A DNA stretch of 64,000 nucleotides. Source: Pseudomonadota bacterium (GTDB lineage: Bacteria > Pseudomonadota > Alphaproteobacteria > Micavibrionales > Micavibrionaceae). The notes under the pieces were generated by a model. The model had not been told where the DNA came from and did not search any database. It saw only the letters and a list, made by a program, of their open reading frames with translations. Location: contig JAKQEE010000052.1 in the NCBI GenBank assembly GCA_029558635.1, positions 62,001 to 126,000 of the forward strand, given 5' to 3'. This document shows, piece after piece, positions 38,697 to 52,917 of this stretch. Every line of letters begins with the position of its first letter. Within the stretch, counting starts at the first letter, position 1. A program made the translations under genes and the position numbers.

Positions 38697-40773
38697 TCGC
38701 CTGATCGCGTTCGAAGAGGTAGAGGAGCGTTCTAAGGGCCTGACCGCGCGGGGATTCAAGGTCGGGGTCTTTGTACAAGAAGAGGACCGCGTCCTGACGG
38801 GCGGAGAGCAAAAGGTCGCCGTGAGCGGCGACATCGGCCAGACGGAAATTTTCCAGTCCGCTTTGTTTGGTTCCCAATACTTCGCCGCTGCCGCGTAACT
38901 CTAAATCTTTTTCGGCGATGATAAATCCGTCTTCGGTGGAGCGGAGCGTTTTCAGGCGTTCTTTGGCCGTCTCGCCCAGTGGCGCTGCGTAGACCAGAAA
39001 GCAATAGGATTGATCGCCGCCGCGGCCTACACGTCCACGGAGTTGGTGGAGTTGCGCGAGGCCAAAACGTTCGGCGTGCTCGATAATCATGACGGTGGCT
39101 TCGGGGACGTTGACGCCCACTTCGATAACCGTGGTTGCTACCAGAATTGAAATTTCGCCGCGTGAGAACTTGCCCATCACATCGTCTTTGTCTTTCGGTT
39201 TCATGCGCCCGTGAATGAGGCCGACTTTGTCCCCGAAAAGTTGCTGTAAAATAAGATAGCGTTCTTCGGCGGCGGCGAGATCCAGAATTTCCGATTCCTC
39301 GACCAGCGGGCAGACCCAGTAAATGCGGACACCCTTTTTGATTTGGTCGCCCAGACGCTGTATCATGTCTTCGACCTGATCTTGGGGGAGGAGGCGCGTA
39401 TCCACGGGTTTGCGGCCCGGTGGTTTGCCGGTGATGCGCGAGATATCCATATCGCCATAGGCGGTGAGCGCCAGCGTGCGCGGGATGGGGGTTGCGGTCA
39501 TCACCAGAATATCGACGCCTTTCCCCTTGCCTGACAGTTGCAACCGCTGGTGCACGCCGAAGCGGTGTTGTTCGTCGATGACCGCGAGGCCCAGATCGGC
39601 GAATTCCACCCCTTCCTGAAACAGCGCGTGTGTACCGATGACGATTTTGGCTTTGCCTGACGAAATATCATCCAGAATTTCCTGTTTGATTTTTCCTTTG
39701 TCGCGGCCTGTTAGGGTCACGAAATGGATGCCAATTGATTCCAGATGGGGGCGGAGCGTTTCTGCATGTTGGCGCGCCAAAATTTCCGTCGGGGCCATGA
39801 AGGCGGCTTGGGCACCGCTGTCAATCGCGTTCATCATGGCCAGCGCGGCAACGATGGTTTTTCCAGAGCCGACATCGCCCTGCAGCAGGCGCAGCATCCG
39901 GTTTTTGGACGCCATGTCTTCGTCGATTTCGTCCAACACTTCGGTTTGATAGGGCGTGAGTTGCCACGGGAGCGATTTCATCAATTTCTGGCGCAGTTTT
40001 CCGTTCACGGGGAAGATGCGGCCATTCAGTTTTTTCTGTTTCATGCGGACAATCGCCAGCGTCAACTGGTTGGCGAGGAGTTCGTCATAGGCCAGACGTA
40101 TGCGGGCGCGGGTAGATGGCTCAAGGTCTTTGGGCGTTTTGGGATTGTGAAGTTCGGTGATGGACGTTTTCCAGTCGGGCCATTTCTGGAGCGCCTTTTG
40201 TGTGTCGTCCAGCCACTCGGGAAGCGCAGGCGCTTGGTCGAGTGCGGCATGGATGGCTTTGCGTAATGGCTTGGTGGTGAGGCCTGCGGTTAGGGGATAG
40301 ATGATTTCGTTGGCGTCTTTGCTCGCGTCTTCAATCGGTTCGGGGTGGATGATTTGTTTCTGGCCACGGAAATCTTCGATCTTGCCGCAGATGGTGACCT
40401 CTTTATTCAGCGGGAATTGGGCTTCGATCCATTTTCCTTGCGCGTTGAAAAAGACGAGATCGATAAATCCTGTCACGTCGCGGGCGCGGATATGGTAGGG
40501 TTGCGAGCGGCGGGGTGGGAGCGTGTGTTTGTCTATGGTGACTTTGACAATCACCGTTTCGCCGAAATTTGCGTGGGCGACATCGGGAACCGGGTGACGG
40601 ATGACCATTTGCACGGGTTTGTGAAACAGAAGATCGAGAAGTTTCGTGCCGCCCAGCAATTTCTCGTAGAGTTTTAAATATTTTGGCCCGACGCCGGAGA
40701 GTACTCCGATCGAGCGGAACAGCGGATCCAAAACAAACGGGCGGTGGGTGGTGGTCATAAGGTTTTTTACCAC
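38674..40773 (-). CDS. recG: ATP-dependent DNA helicase RecG
   Basis: 'RLLQGDVGSGKTIVAALAMM', 'VIDEQHRFGVHQR', 'QLHQLRGRVGRG'. Confidence 0.97.
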   Translation of the reverse strand: MVKNLMTTTHRPFVLDPLFRSIGVLSGVGPKYLKLYEKLLGGTKLLDLLFHKPVQMVIRHPVPDVAHANFGETVIVKVTIDKHTLPPRRSQPYHIRARDVTGFIDLVFFNAQGKWIEAQFPLNKEVTICGKIEDFRGQKQIIHPEPIEDASKDANEIIYPLTAGLTTKPLRKAIHAALDQAPALPEWLDDTQKALQKWPDWKTSITELHNPKTPKDLEPSTRARIRLAYDELLANQLTLAIVRMKQKKLNGRIFPVNGKLRQKLMKSLPWQLTPYQTEVLDEIDEDMASKNRMLRLLQGDVGSGKTIVAALAMMNAIDSGAQAAFMAPTEILARQHAETLRPHLESIGIHFVTLTGRDKGKIKQEILDDISSGKAKIVIGTHALFQEGVEFADLGLAVIDEQHRFGVHQRLQLSGKGKGVDILVMTATPIPRTLALTAYGDMDISRITGKPPGRKPVDTRLLPQDQVEDMIQRLGDQIKKGVRIYWVCPLVEESEILDLAAAEERYLILQQLFGDKVGLIHGRMKPKDKDDVMGKFSRGEISILVATTVIEVGVNVPEATVMIIEHAERFGLAQLHQLRGRVGRGGDQSYCFLVYAAPLGETAKERLKTLRSTEDGFIIAEKDLELRGSGEVLGTKQSGLENFRLADVAAHGDLLLSARQDAVLFLYKDPDLESPRGQALRTLLYLFERDQAISYLRSG

Positions 40774-40797
40774 TAAGGGGCGTGGGGGCCAAGGGGA

Positions 40798-41298
40798 TTA
40801 TGGGGTCAGGTCCATGCGCATCAGAACGCAAGGCAGCTCAAGGCCGGACGGGAGTTTGGCGTGCATGGGGCTGATTGTTTTGAATCCAAGTGATGCATAG
40901 AATTTTTTAGCGTTTATGGTCGAGAAACATTCAAATTTAGAAATTTTTTCATTTAAGGCCTGTTTCTGGCAGATTTCAAAAATTTTTCGTCCGATGCCTT
41001 GCCGTGTGTGGTCAACATGCGTTGCAAAATGGCGAAGATGTCCTGTCCCTGTTTGAACATCTTTGGTGTCAGGATTTTCTTTGGTCCAGCCGCCGCAACC
41101 GATGATTTTTTCTTGATCGTCGGTGGCGACATAGTATGTGCCAGATGATAATAATTCTGGTCGGGATTTGGAAATGAATTGCAATGCTTCTTGCAAAACT
41201 TCAGGATCATAATGGCTTTTCATCAGTGCCGGAAAAGTCTTTCCTAGCAATTCATCAATTCCGTCTTTGTCCGTCAGGTTTGCCGTGCGGACTTTCAT
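40798..41298 (-). CDS. GNAT-family N-acetyltransferase
   Basis: 'LRHFATHVDHTRQGIGRKIFEICQKQA'. Confidence 0.85.
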   Translation of the reverse strand: MKVRTANLTDKDGIDELLGKTFPALMKSHYDPEVLQEALQFISKSRPELLSSGTYYVATDDQEKIIGCGGWTKENPDTKDVQTGTGHLRHFATHVDHTRQGIGRKIFEICQKQALNEKISKFECFSTINAKKFYASLGFKTISPMHAKLPSGLELPCVLMRMDLTP

Positions 41299-42236
41299 GT
41301 CGAGACGCTGCTCTTGATTTTTTTGCCCAGTTTCACGGCAAAAATGCTGATCCCGATCATGATTAAGCCCAAAACGATGAGCGCAATCGGCCAGCCGACG
41401 ATGTTTTTGAAATATTCATCGGTGAAATAGCCAAGATAGGCCAGAAGCGAGATAACGCCCACGGTCAGTAGGGTGCGGCTCGCGGCCAGTGTGCTGAGAT
41501 AGATGATGGCGGCCGAGACGCCGATGAGCAGCACGTCGGCGGGTGTGTCTTCCAACAGGTCGAACGCGGCGGCGGCGGTGAAGGTGGCTCCCCAAAAATA
41601 ATAAAAGGCGGAAGTCACGGCGTGTTGTGTTTTTCCGATGCCCCATGCGACCATCAGGCCGCTTAGCCCCAAGGTTAGCGCGCCGTATTCTTCATCGACT
41701 TCGACCCATGACATTAATGAGTGGAGGAATGCGAAAAAGAAAAAGGTGGTGAAAAATAGCAGCGAGGTTTTGTTGGTCGCGATGAGTGCCACAGCCATTT
41801 GTAGCAGCATAAAGAGGAAGACGACGGTCGAGGCTTTGGCAATATTGCCTGATGGGGGGAGATATTCATCCATAAAGACAAACAGGCCCGTGGGTTCGAG
41901 TGCCGAAGCGATCAGGAACAGAGGTGTTGCAGCTTTGACAAATTTCTGGTCGCCCATGGTGAAGAGGCCGAGGATGAAGGCGATAAAGCCGCTGCCCAGA
42001 GAAACGATGACGCGCGAGAGGCTGTCGAGATCGTCCCAGATCATGCCGATATAGACGCAGATGCCCATAAACACAAACGCGCCGCCGATATAGATCATCA
42101 CGCGTTGGAGGAGGTTGCCGGACTCTTCCGTGGAGGGAAGGGCAGTAAACAGAGAGATCAAATCATGTTGTGTGAATTTGTGTTCGGCAATTAATGTTTT
42201 GATTTGGCCCAAGGCTTCTTCGCGTGTCATGGTCAT
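41295..42236 (-). CDS. Multi-TM membrane protein, DUF2157-like
   Basis: About eight hydrophobic segments; overlaps/abuts neighbours. Confidence 0.65.
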   Translation of the reverse strand: MTMTREEALGQIKTLIAEHKFTQHDLISLFTALPSTEESGNLLQRVMIYIGGAFVFMGICVYIGMIWDDLDSLSRVIVSLGSGFIAFILGLFTMGDQKFVKAATPLFLIASALEPTGLFVFMDEYLPPSGNIAKASTVVFLFMLLQMAVALIATNKTSLLFFTTFFFFAFLHSLMSWVEVDEEYGALTLGLSGLMVAWGIGKTQHAVTSAFYYFWGATFTAAAAFDLLEDTPADVLLIGVSAAIIYLSTLAASRTLLTVGVISLLAYLGYFTDEYFKNIVGWPIALIVLGLIMIGISIFAVKLGKKIKSSVST

Positions 42237-42239
42237 GCT

Positions 42240-42827
42240 CTATTTTCCTTCTGCGGTGATCCAGCCAACAAATTCAATGTTGCCGCTGTAATATATGGAA
42301 GGAGCCGGCAGACGGATGATCCGCGATTTTTTGGTCAGGACGGGCGTGTTATAGCTGCGGTTGCTGATAAAAATATCGGTGACCAGTGAGTGGTTCCGGT
42401 AATGGTAGGGTTCGAACAGGTAATCGTCCGGCGCGGTGGTTTTTGACGATAAGGTCAGTTTGTCCAGTTCGGGCAGGGCATCGACTGTGACCGTGCCATC
42501 CGCTTCGGTGAGTTTGATTTCGATTTCTTCGTTGGTTTGGGTTGCGGGATCATAAATGAAAATCCGCGCCTTTGGCAGGTCGGTTTCAGGTGTCGGGGTG
42601 TCGTGTTTTTTATAGGAAACGGTCAGGCGGCCATTATTGTCGATGTCTGTTTTGATTTGGCCCTGGCCGCTCCAGCCTTGGGTCATGTAGGCCGCTTTGT
42701 ATTGCGGGTCGGGAATTGTGCGGTCGGGAATGGTTTTGGCGTAGGCCAAGAGGCCTACCAGCAGCAAAGGCAGGGTGAAACCCGCGACCAGAACACGATT
42801 TTCCTTGATGAATGGTAAAAGTTTCAT
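42240..42827 (-). CDS. Single-TM hypothetical protein
   Basis: N-terminal TM 'VLVAGFTLPLLLVGLLAYA'; operon with the upstream membrane protein. Confidence 0.65.
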   Translation of the reverse strand: MKLLPFIKENRVLVAGFTLPLLLVGLLAYAKTIPDRTIPDPQYKAAYMTQGWSGQGQIKTDIDNNGRLTVSYKKHDTPTPETDLPKARIFIYDPATQTNEEIEIKLTEADGTVTVDALPELDKLTLSSKTTAPDDYLFEPYHYRNHSLVTDIFISNRSYNTPVLTKKSRIIRLPAPSIYYSGNIEFVGWITAEGK

Positions 42828-42859
42828 AAAGTACCCCTTGAATAAATTTTGGAGATATT

Positions 42860-43150
42860 ATGACTGAAGCCGAAGTCCGAGTCGAGAGCGAAGAACCTAC
42901 CGAGAACTGGCGGAAACGCCTGACTTTTCGCGCGTGGCACCGCGGGACGAGGGAAATGGATTTGTTAATCGGGTCTTTTGCCGAGAAATATATTAACGGG
43001 TTTGACCGTGCGGATTTGGCGATTTTTGAAGAGATTCTGATAAACAATGATCCGGACGTCTATGACTGGATCACGGGGCGGAAAAATCCGCCGGAGGAGT
43101 TAAAATCCCGCGTTCTGGACTTGCTTTTATCGCACAGCTTTGCCAAGTAA
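42860..43150 (+). CDS. sdhE: Succinate dehydrogenase flavinylation factor SdhE
   Basis: 'RAWHRGTREMDLLIGSFAEKY', 'NNDPDVYDWITG'. Confidence 0.92.
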   Translation: MTEAEVRVESEEPTENWRKRLTFRAWHRGTREMDLLIGSFAEKYINGFDRADLAIFEEILINNDPDVYDWITGRKNPPEELKSRVLDLLLSHSFAK

Positions 43151-43156
43151 TCGGGC

Positions 43157-46100
43157 ATGGACGCCCAGACACAAAATTCCGTTTCTTCGCATTCTTCCTT
43201 TTCTGTCCGCTATGGTTTTCCGGAGGGGCAGGATGCGCGCTTTCTGGCGGAACGGGCGCTTGAGGCTTCGCGGCAGAAACAAATTGTCGTTCATATCGCG
43301 CTGGACGATGTGCGCCTGTCTGCCTTGTCCGAGTTGATTTCGTTTTTTGCGCCTGATGTCGAGGTTCTGAATTTTCCCGCATGGGATTGTTTGCCGTATG
43401 ACCGTGTGTCGCCGCACGCCGATATTGTGGCGGCGCGCGTTACTGCGCTTGGGCGGATGCTGGAGTGGAAAGAAGACGGGCTTTACAAGCCGCGCATTGT
43501 GTTGACAACGGTGGGTGCGGCGATCCAGCGCGTAATGGCGACCGGGAGTGTCGCGTCGGCGCAATTGGTCGCGAAAAAAGGCGGGTGTCTTAAAGAGCAG
43601 GAATTATTTTCCTTTCTGGCGGGGAATGGATATTTGCGAACCGATACGGTCCGCGAGGCGGGCGAGTTTGCGGTGCGCGGCGGGATCATCGACATTTTTC
43701 CGAGCGGATACGAGCAGCCGGTGCGGATTGATCTGTTTGGCGATGAAGTTGAAAGCATTCGGAGTTTTGATCCATCGACGCAGGTGACGACGGGCATTCT
43801 GGAGCGGTTCGAGTTACGGCCTGTTACCGAATTTTTTCTGGATGAGGACTCCATTGCGCGGTTCCGTTCCGGTTATCGTGATTTGTTCGGGGTGACTGTG
43901 GCGAATGATCCTTTGTACGAGGCGGTTTCCGCAGGACGCAAGCATGCGGGGATGGAGCATTGGTTGCCGCTGTTCCATTCAAAAATGGCGACTTTGTTCG
44001 ATTATATCGCGGAGCCTGTTGTGTCATTCGATGCGCAGGCCGAACAAGCGCGCGCGGAACGGCTGGTGCAGATCAGTGATTTTTATCAGGCACGGTTGAC
44101 GCTTGATGACTCTTTTAAAACAAAAAGTAAAAAGAAAAGCGATGTGAGTTTGACGGGCGTTGCGTATCATCCTTTGCCGCCTGAAAAATTGTATTTGTTC
44201 GAAGATGAGTTTCTGGCGGCGGTTTCCAAGTTTGATCCCGTTGTGGTGCAGCCGTTTGCGTCGCATGATGATGAAGAGCCGATTGCCAAGCGGGTGCGGG
44301 ATTTTGTAGATATCCGCGCCTTGCCTGACGGGAATTTGTTCGGCGAGGTCGGGAAATACCTGACCAGTCTGCAACAAGGCGGGCGAAAAATTCTGGTGGC
44401 GTGTTATTCGCAAGGGTCACGCGACCGGATGAAAGTGATGATGGAGGAAGGCGGTGCGGGGCTTCCCTATCCGGTTGATACATGGCATCAGGTGACGCGC
44501 CTTAAACCGAACCAGATTGGTGCGGTGATTTTGCCGCTGGAACACGGGTTTATTGCCGAAGACCTCGCGGTGATTTCCGAGCAGGATATTCTGGGGGACC
44601 GTCTGTCGCGCAAGCAAGGCAAGCGCAAGAAGGCCGATAATTTCCTGCGTGAAGTGTCTTCGCTGGCAGTTGGCGATTTGGTGGTGCATGTCGATCACGG
44701 GGTCGGGCGATTCGAGGGGTTGGAGACGCTCAAAGCCGGTGGGCTCTTGCATGATTGTTTGAAGATCACCTATGCGGGTGGGGATCGTCTTTTTGTTCCG
44801 GTTGAGAATATTGATTTGCTCTCTCGCTTTGGCAGTGAAGGGGCGGAGCTGGATAAGCTTGGCGGGGCGGGGTGGCAGGCGCGGAAAGCGCGAGTCAAAA
44901 AAGATTTGATGGTGATGGCCGAAGGGTTGCTGTCGATTGCAGCACAGCGTTTGCTTCATCATGCGGACCGTCTGGAAATCGACCTTGGTCATTATAATGA
45001 ATTTGTGTCGCGCTTTCCGTATCAGGAAACGGAAGACCAGCTTCGCGCGATTGAAGACGTGCTGGCCGATATTAAATCCGGCAAGCCGATGGATCGTTTG
45101 GTGTGCGGGGATGTGGGGTTTGGCAAGACGGAAGTGGCTCTCCGTGCCGCGTATGTCGCCGCGATGTCAGGGGTTCAGGTCGCGATTGTCGCGCCGACGA
45201 CGCTTTTGGTGCGGCAACATTTTGCCAATTTCCGCGCGCGCTTTGCCGAGATGGGATTGCGGGTCGAGCATCTCTCACGATTGGTGTCTGCGCGTGAATC
45301 CAAGACTGTCAAAGAAGGGCTTGCCGATGGATCGGTACGGGTAGTGATAGGAACGCATGCGTTGTTGGCCAAGGATTTGAAATTTGCCAATTTGGGTTTG
45401 GTGATTGTTGATGAAGAGCAGCGCTTTGGCGTCAAACAAAAAGAGCGTTTGAAGGATCTTAAAAATTCGGTTCATGTTCTGACGCTTTCGGCGACACCTA
45501 TTCCGCGGACGTTGCAATTGGCCCTGACCGGTGTGCGGGATATGAGTCTGATTGCCACGCCGCCCGTTGATCGTTTGGCCATTCGTACCTTTGTGATGCC
45601 TTATGATCCTCTGGTTATTCGCGAGGCGATTTTACGCGAGCATTATCGCGGCGGGCAGAGTTTTTATGTGTGCCCGCGCATTGCGGATATGGAAGAGTTG
45701 GAACAGCAATTGAAAGAGTTGGTGCCGGAGGTTAAAGTGATTTCCGCGCACGGGCAGATGACGCCGACAGACCTTGAAGACCGCATGAATGCGTTTTATG
45801 ACCGTCAATATGATGTATTGCTCGCGACCAACATTATTGAATCGGGTCTTGATATTCCTTCGGCCAATACGATGATTGTTCACCGTGCGGATATGTTTGG
45901 TCTCTCGCAACTCTACCAAATCCGCGGGCGGGTGGGGCGTTCCAAGGTGAGGGCTTATGCCTATCTCACCTATCCGGCGAATATACGATTGACCGAAGAC
46001 GCGATGAAGCGTCTGGAGATTTTCGAGACGCTGGACAGTCTCGGCGCGGGTTTCCAATTGGCGTCGCATGATCTTGATATTCGCGGGGCGGGGAATTTAC

Positions 46101-46666
46101 TGGGTGACGCGCAATCGGGCCATATTCGCGAGGTCGGGATCGAGCTGTATCAGCAAATGCTGGAAGATGCTGTCGCTGTGGTGCGCACGGGCGAGGGGCA
46201 TAAAGTTGACGTGCCGGATGAATGGAGCCCGACGTTGAACCTTGGGATGTCGGTCTTGATCCCTGAAAATTTTGTGAGCGACCTGAGCACGCGGATGAGC
46301 CTTTATCGGCGGTTGGGTGATCTGGACTCGGATGAGGATATTGATTCCTTTGGCGCCGAGATGATCGACCGGTTCGGGTCGTTGCCGGAAGAGGTGAATA
46401 ACCTTTTGGAGATCGTGCGGATCAAGATGTATTGCAAACGGGCGGGTATTATGCAGTTCGATGCGGGACCGAAGGGGGCGATCATCCGGTTTTATAAAGA
46501 CCAGCCACCAAACCCAGAGAAACTTTTTACATGGATTGCTGGGAAGCCCGGAACGGTCAAGGTCCGGCCGGACCAGAAGATTTCGGTTCTCAAGAGCTGG
46601 GACAGTCTTGCGGACCGTGTAAAAGGGGCGCGGAGTCTGGCTTTTGACTTAGCGAACTGCGCCTGA
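43157..46666 (+). CDS. mfd: Transcription-repair coupling factor Mfd
   Basis: '[17 protein letters not shown]', '[20 protein letters not shown]', '[19 protein letters not shown]'. Confidence 0.98.
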   Translation: MDAQTQNSVSSHSSFSVRYGFPEGQDARFLAERALEASRQKQIVVHIALDDVRLSALSELISFFAPDVEVLNFPAWDCLPYDRVSPHADIVAARVTALGRMLEWKEDGLYKPRIVLTTVGAAIQRVMATGSVASAQLVAKKGGCLKEQELFSFLAGNGYLRTDTVREAGEFAVRGGIIDIFPSGYEQPVRIDLFGDEVESIRSFDPSTQVTTGILERFELRPVTEFFLDEDSIARFRSGYRDLFGVTVANDPLYEAVSAGRKHAGMEHWLPLFHSKMATLFDYIAEPVVSFDAQAEQARAERLVQISDFYQARLTLDDSFKTKSKKKSDVSLTGVAYHPLPPEKLYLFEDEFLAAVSKFDPVVVQPFASHDDEEPIAKRVRDFVDIRALPDGNLFGEVGKYLTSLQQGGRKILVACYSQGSRDRMKVMMEEGGAGLPYPVDTWHQVTRLKPNQIGAVILPLEHGFIAEDLAVISEQDILGDRLSRKQGKRKKADNFLREVSSLAVGDLVVHVDHGVGRFEGLETLKAGGLLHDCLKITYAGGDRLFVPVENIDLLSRFGSEGAELDKLGGAGWQARKARVKKDLMVMAEGLLSIAAQRLLHHADRLEIDLGHYNEFVSRFPYQETEDQLRAIEDVLADIKSGKPMDRLVCGDVGFGKTEVALRAAYVAAMSGVQVAIVAPTTLLVRQHFANFRARFAEMGLRVEHLSRLVSARESKTVKEGLADGSVRVVIGTHALLAKDLKFANLGLVIVDEEQRFGVKQKERLKDLKNSVHVLTLSATPIPRTLQLALTGVRDMSLIATPPVDRLAIRTFVMPYDPLVIREAILREHYRGGQSFYVCPRIADMEELEQQLKELVPEVKVISAHGQMTPTDLEDRMNAFYDRQYDVLLATNIIESGLDIPSANTMIVHRADMFGLSQLYQIRGRVGRSKVRAYAYLTYPANIRLTEDAMKRLEIFETLDSLGAGFQLASHDLDIRGAGNLLGDAQSGHIREVGIELYQQMLEDAVAVVRTGEGHKVDVPDEWSPTLNLGMSVLIPENFVSDLSTRMSLYRRLGDLDSDEDIDSFGAEMIDRFGSLPEEVNNLLEIVRIKMYCKRAGIMQFDAGPKGAIIRFYKDQPPNPEKLFTWIAGKPGTVKVRPDQKISVLKSWDSLADRVKGARSLAFDLANCA

Positions 46667-46728
46667 TTTTATCCTTTGCCATCTTTTGCTCCCGTGTTAC
46701 CATATTCTGGTAACCGGAGAGTCGCCTT

Positions 46729-47142
46729 ATGACCCAGTCCTATTTGCAAGATTGCATTCTCGATGCTTTGGCCAATGCCAAGGGCAATCAGAATAAAGCG
46801 CAGAAGATCATTGCACTCAAAGCCATGGAAGACCCGCAATTGTTGATGGCTTTGGCCAAGCCCCATTTGACGGGGATTGTGGCTCATGCGGTCGGGCGGA
46901 TCGCCATTCAGGAGAATGCCAAAAAAGCGGCCGAGCGCAACAAACCTTCGAAGCCTGTGGTCGATAACATTCCTGATGACCAGACTGGGTTTGCTCTTGA
47001 TATTCTCAAAGCGCTGGGCGGCCCTAATGTTCCGAAATTCGGGATGGAAGATGCAGCACCGCGTCTGGGCAAGAAGCAAGCTTCGCAGCAGCATGTCAAC
47101 GCTTTGAAGTTGATGGCCAATAAAAGCAAGACCAAAAAGTAA
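46729..47142 (+). CDS. Hypothetical protein with HTH-like N-terminus
   Basis: 'ILDALANAKGNQNKAQKIIALKAMEDPQLLMALAKPHL'. Confidence 0.6.
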   Translation: MTQSYLQDCILDALANAKGNQNKAQKIIALKAMEDPQLLMALAKPHLTGIVAHAVGRIAIQENAKKAAERNKPSKPVVDNIPDDQTGFALDILKALGGPNVPKFGMEDAAPRLGKKQASQQHVNALKLMANKSKTKK

Positions 47143-47153
47143 GGCGGGGCAAT

Positions 47154-48212
47154 ATGCCGTTGTCGGTTTTCGAGCGGGCGGAGTTCCTGAAAAATGCCGG
47201 ATGGAGTGGCGCGACGATCTCTCAGGTTGGTGAGGATTGGTCACAGCGCCAGATATTCCGTATTGAGAAAAGTGCGCGCACGGCCATTCTAATTCACGGT
47301 GTTCACGATAATGATCCGCGCGCGGTGCCGGGGCATAAGCTGCGTGATTTTCTGGATATCGGACGGTATCTGGAGTCGATTGAAGTTTCTGTTCCCAAAA
47401 TTTATTCTTATGACCTTGCTCATGGGCTGATGTTGGTCGAGGATTTCGGGAACGAAGATTTTTCGTCCCTGATCGAAGGAAGCGGCCCGCGCGCCAGAGA
47501 TATGTACCGGATTGCGGTCCAGTGTTTGGTGCATCTTTACAATAAAACCGAATATGTTGCTGTCGATCTTCCCGATTATACCAAAAGCCACGTCCATAAG
47601 GGGCGGCAGCGCGTCATTGACTGGTATGTTCCGGCTGTTCTGGGGCGGAAAAATCCGGACGGTCTGGTTGACGAATATCTGGGCGTGTGGGCGGAGATAG
47701 AGCGTAAATTGCCCCGCGCTCCGCGGCGGTTTTTGCATGGGGATTTTCATCCAGGCAATTTGATGTATCTCGCTGACCGCGCCGGATACCGGCAGGTTGG
47801 CCTCCTCGATTTTCAAGGCGCGATGATGGGGCCTGCGCCTTATGATCTGGTGAACTTACTCGAGGATGCGCGGCGAATTGTTCCGGATGAAACCAGGGGA
47901 GAGTGTCTTGATCTCTTTTCTTCCCAATTGAGTGGCGAGAGTAAAGAAGCCTTTCTGGCGTGGTATCCGGTTCTGGCGGCTCAATTCCATTTCCGTGTGA
48001 TCGGTCAGGCGATCAAACTGGCGGTGCGGGACAAAAAGACGCGTTTGATGACTCTGGTTCCGACTTTGCAGACGCATATTCTCAGAGACTTCGAACATCC
48101 AGTTCTTTTGCCGATGAAACAGTGGTTTGACAGGCTGGGCGTTGACTTTTCTGTCCCGTTTTTGCCCGAAATCGACCGGATTTCCGGTCTTATCCGCAGC
48201 GATGCGTTTTAA
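47154..48212 (+). CDS. Aminoglycoside phosphotransferase-fold kinase
   Basis: 'RFLHGDFHPGNLMYL', 'VGLLDFQGAMMGPAPYDLVNLLED'. Confidence 0.9.
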   Translation: MPLSVFERAEFLKNAGWSGATISQVGEDWSQRQIFRIEKSARTAILIHGVHDNDPRAVPGHKLRDFLDIGRYLESIEVSVPKIYSYDLAHGLMLVEDFGNEDFSSLIEGSGPRARDMYRIAVQCLVHLYNKTEYVAVDLPDYTKSHVHKGRQRVIDWYVPAVLGRKNPDGLVDEYLGVWAEIERKLPRAPRRFLHGDFHPGNLMYLADRAGYRQVGLLDFQGAMMGPAPYDLVNLLEDARRIVPDETRGECLDLFSSQLSGESKEAFLAWYPVLAAQFHFRVIGQAIKLAVRDKKTRLMTLVPTLQTHILRDFEHPVLLPMKQWFDRLGVDFSVPFLPEIDRISGLIRSDAF

Positions 48213-48249
48213 ACCCTCTTGCCGTGGCGGGCGATTTTTTCTAGGTTAA

Positions 48250-50756
<2,507 letters not shown>

Positions 50757-50801
50757 TGTGTGGGGTGATTCTGTTTTTCTTATCGTACCCAAAAGGCGGA
50801 C

Positions 50802-50826
50802 AAAAAAAAACCGGGCTATTGCCCGG
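50802..50826 (-). terminator. Terminator for the LysR gene (minus strand)
   Basis: ccgggctattgcccgg preceded by nine A on plus (T tract on minus). Confidence 0.7.
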
Positions 50827-50843
50827 CGAGTTGAACAGGGAGG

Positions 50844-50880
50844 TTTACGTCCCGAGGGACGTAAAGAACCAAAAGGTTCT
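50844..50880. other. Two further adjacent hairpins
   Basis: tttacgtcccgagggacgtaaa and agaaccaaaaggttct. Confidence 0.7.
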
Positions 50881-50984
50881 GCGGGGGGTTATATGCTTCG
50901 TTGAAATAAAATGCCAATGTTTTGTTAGAATGTTAGTCATGCGCTTTATGCATGGCTTAATATGATTTATTATCAGAGGGATAG

Positions 50985-51875
50985 CTAAAAACCCGATTTT
51001 TCAATGCGGTCGATCAGGAAATCGCGGAAGAGGGCAATTCGCTTCGAGTGGCGGCGTTCTTCGGGGTAAACGAAGAAAATTTCCACAGGATCGCAAGATA
51101 TATCGGGGAGAATCACTTCGATTTCAGGGGCCGATTTGGCCATAAAGCTTGGAACGACTCCGATGCCGGCTCCGTTTTTGATGGCGCCGAACATGGTCGA
51201 GACCGAATTGATGAGAATCAGGTTCGGGTTGTTGCTCATCTCAATGCCGGCTTTGACCAGTACGCAGTTCGGGTTTTTATAGGGAACCAAGGCTTGATCG
51301 GGGAAAGCAACCAGTGTGTGGTCTTTAAGGTCTTTTACCGATTTTGGTGTACCAAATTTTTTGAGATAGGATTTGCCGGCGCAGACCGAGAAATTCATGT
51401 GCCCGAGGCTGCGCTGGATCAAATCCGATTGTTCGGGTTTGTGCAAGCGGATGGCGGCATCCGCCTCACGCATGCCCAAATTGAAAATCCGATCATCGAG
51501 AAGAAGCGAGATGTTGATTTCAGGATGGGCACGGTGAAAATCCGGCAGGTGCGGCGTGAGCCACGAAGTTGCCATGAATTCAACCATCGTCAATGTTAGC
51601 GGGCCTTCGGTAGAGTCGCGGGCGTCGCTCAGTTTGCCTTCGATCATCACCATCTTGGCAAAAATTTCGGAGGTGGTTTTGAAGAGAAGTTCGCCCTGTT
51701 CAGTCAGAAGCAATCCGCGTGCGTGGCGGTGAAAGAGTGTAATCCCCAGATCTTCTTCAAAAGAGGAAATATGGCGCGAGACAGCGGATTGGGAAAGGTT
51801 CAGCGTTTCTCCGGCGTGCGTGAAGCTTCCGGCCTTGGCCACCATGTGAAAAATGCGGAGTTTGTCCCAATCCAT
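50985..51875 (-). CDS. LysR-family transcriptional regulator
   Basis: 'MDWDKLRIFHMVAKAGSFTHAGETLNLSQSAVSRHISSFEEDLG'. Confidence 0.93.
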   Translation of the reverse strand: MDWDKLRIFHMVAKAGSFTHAGETLNLSQSAVSRHISSFEEDLGITLFHRHARGLLLTEQGELLFKTTSEIFAKMVMIEGKLSDARDSTEGPLTLTMVEFMATSWLTPHLPDFHRAHPEINISLLLDDRIFNLGMREADAAIRLHKPEQSDLIQRSLGHMNFSVCAGKSYLKKFGTPKSVKDLKDHTLVAFPDQALVPYKNPNCVLVKAGIEMSNNPNLILINSVSTMFGAIKNGAGIGVVPSFMAKSAPEIEVILPDISCDPVEIFFVYPEERRHSKRIALFRDFLIDRIEKSGF

Positions 51876-51890
51876 TTTCGGACCTGCTCT

Positions 51891-52889
<999 letters not shown>

Positions 52890-52917
52890 TTAATGTGAGA
52901 AAGAGGTTTGGTAAAGG

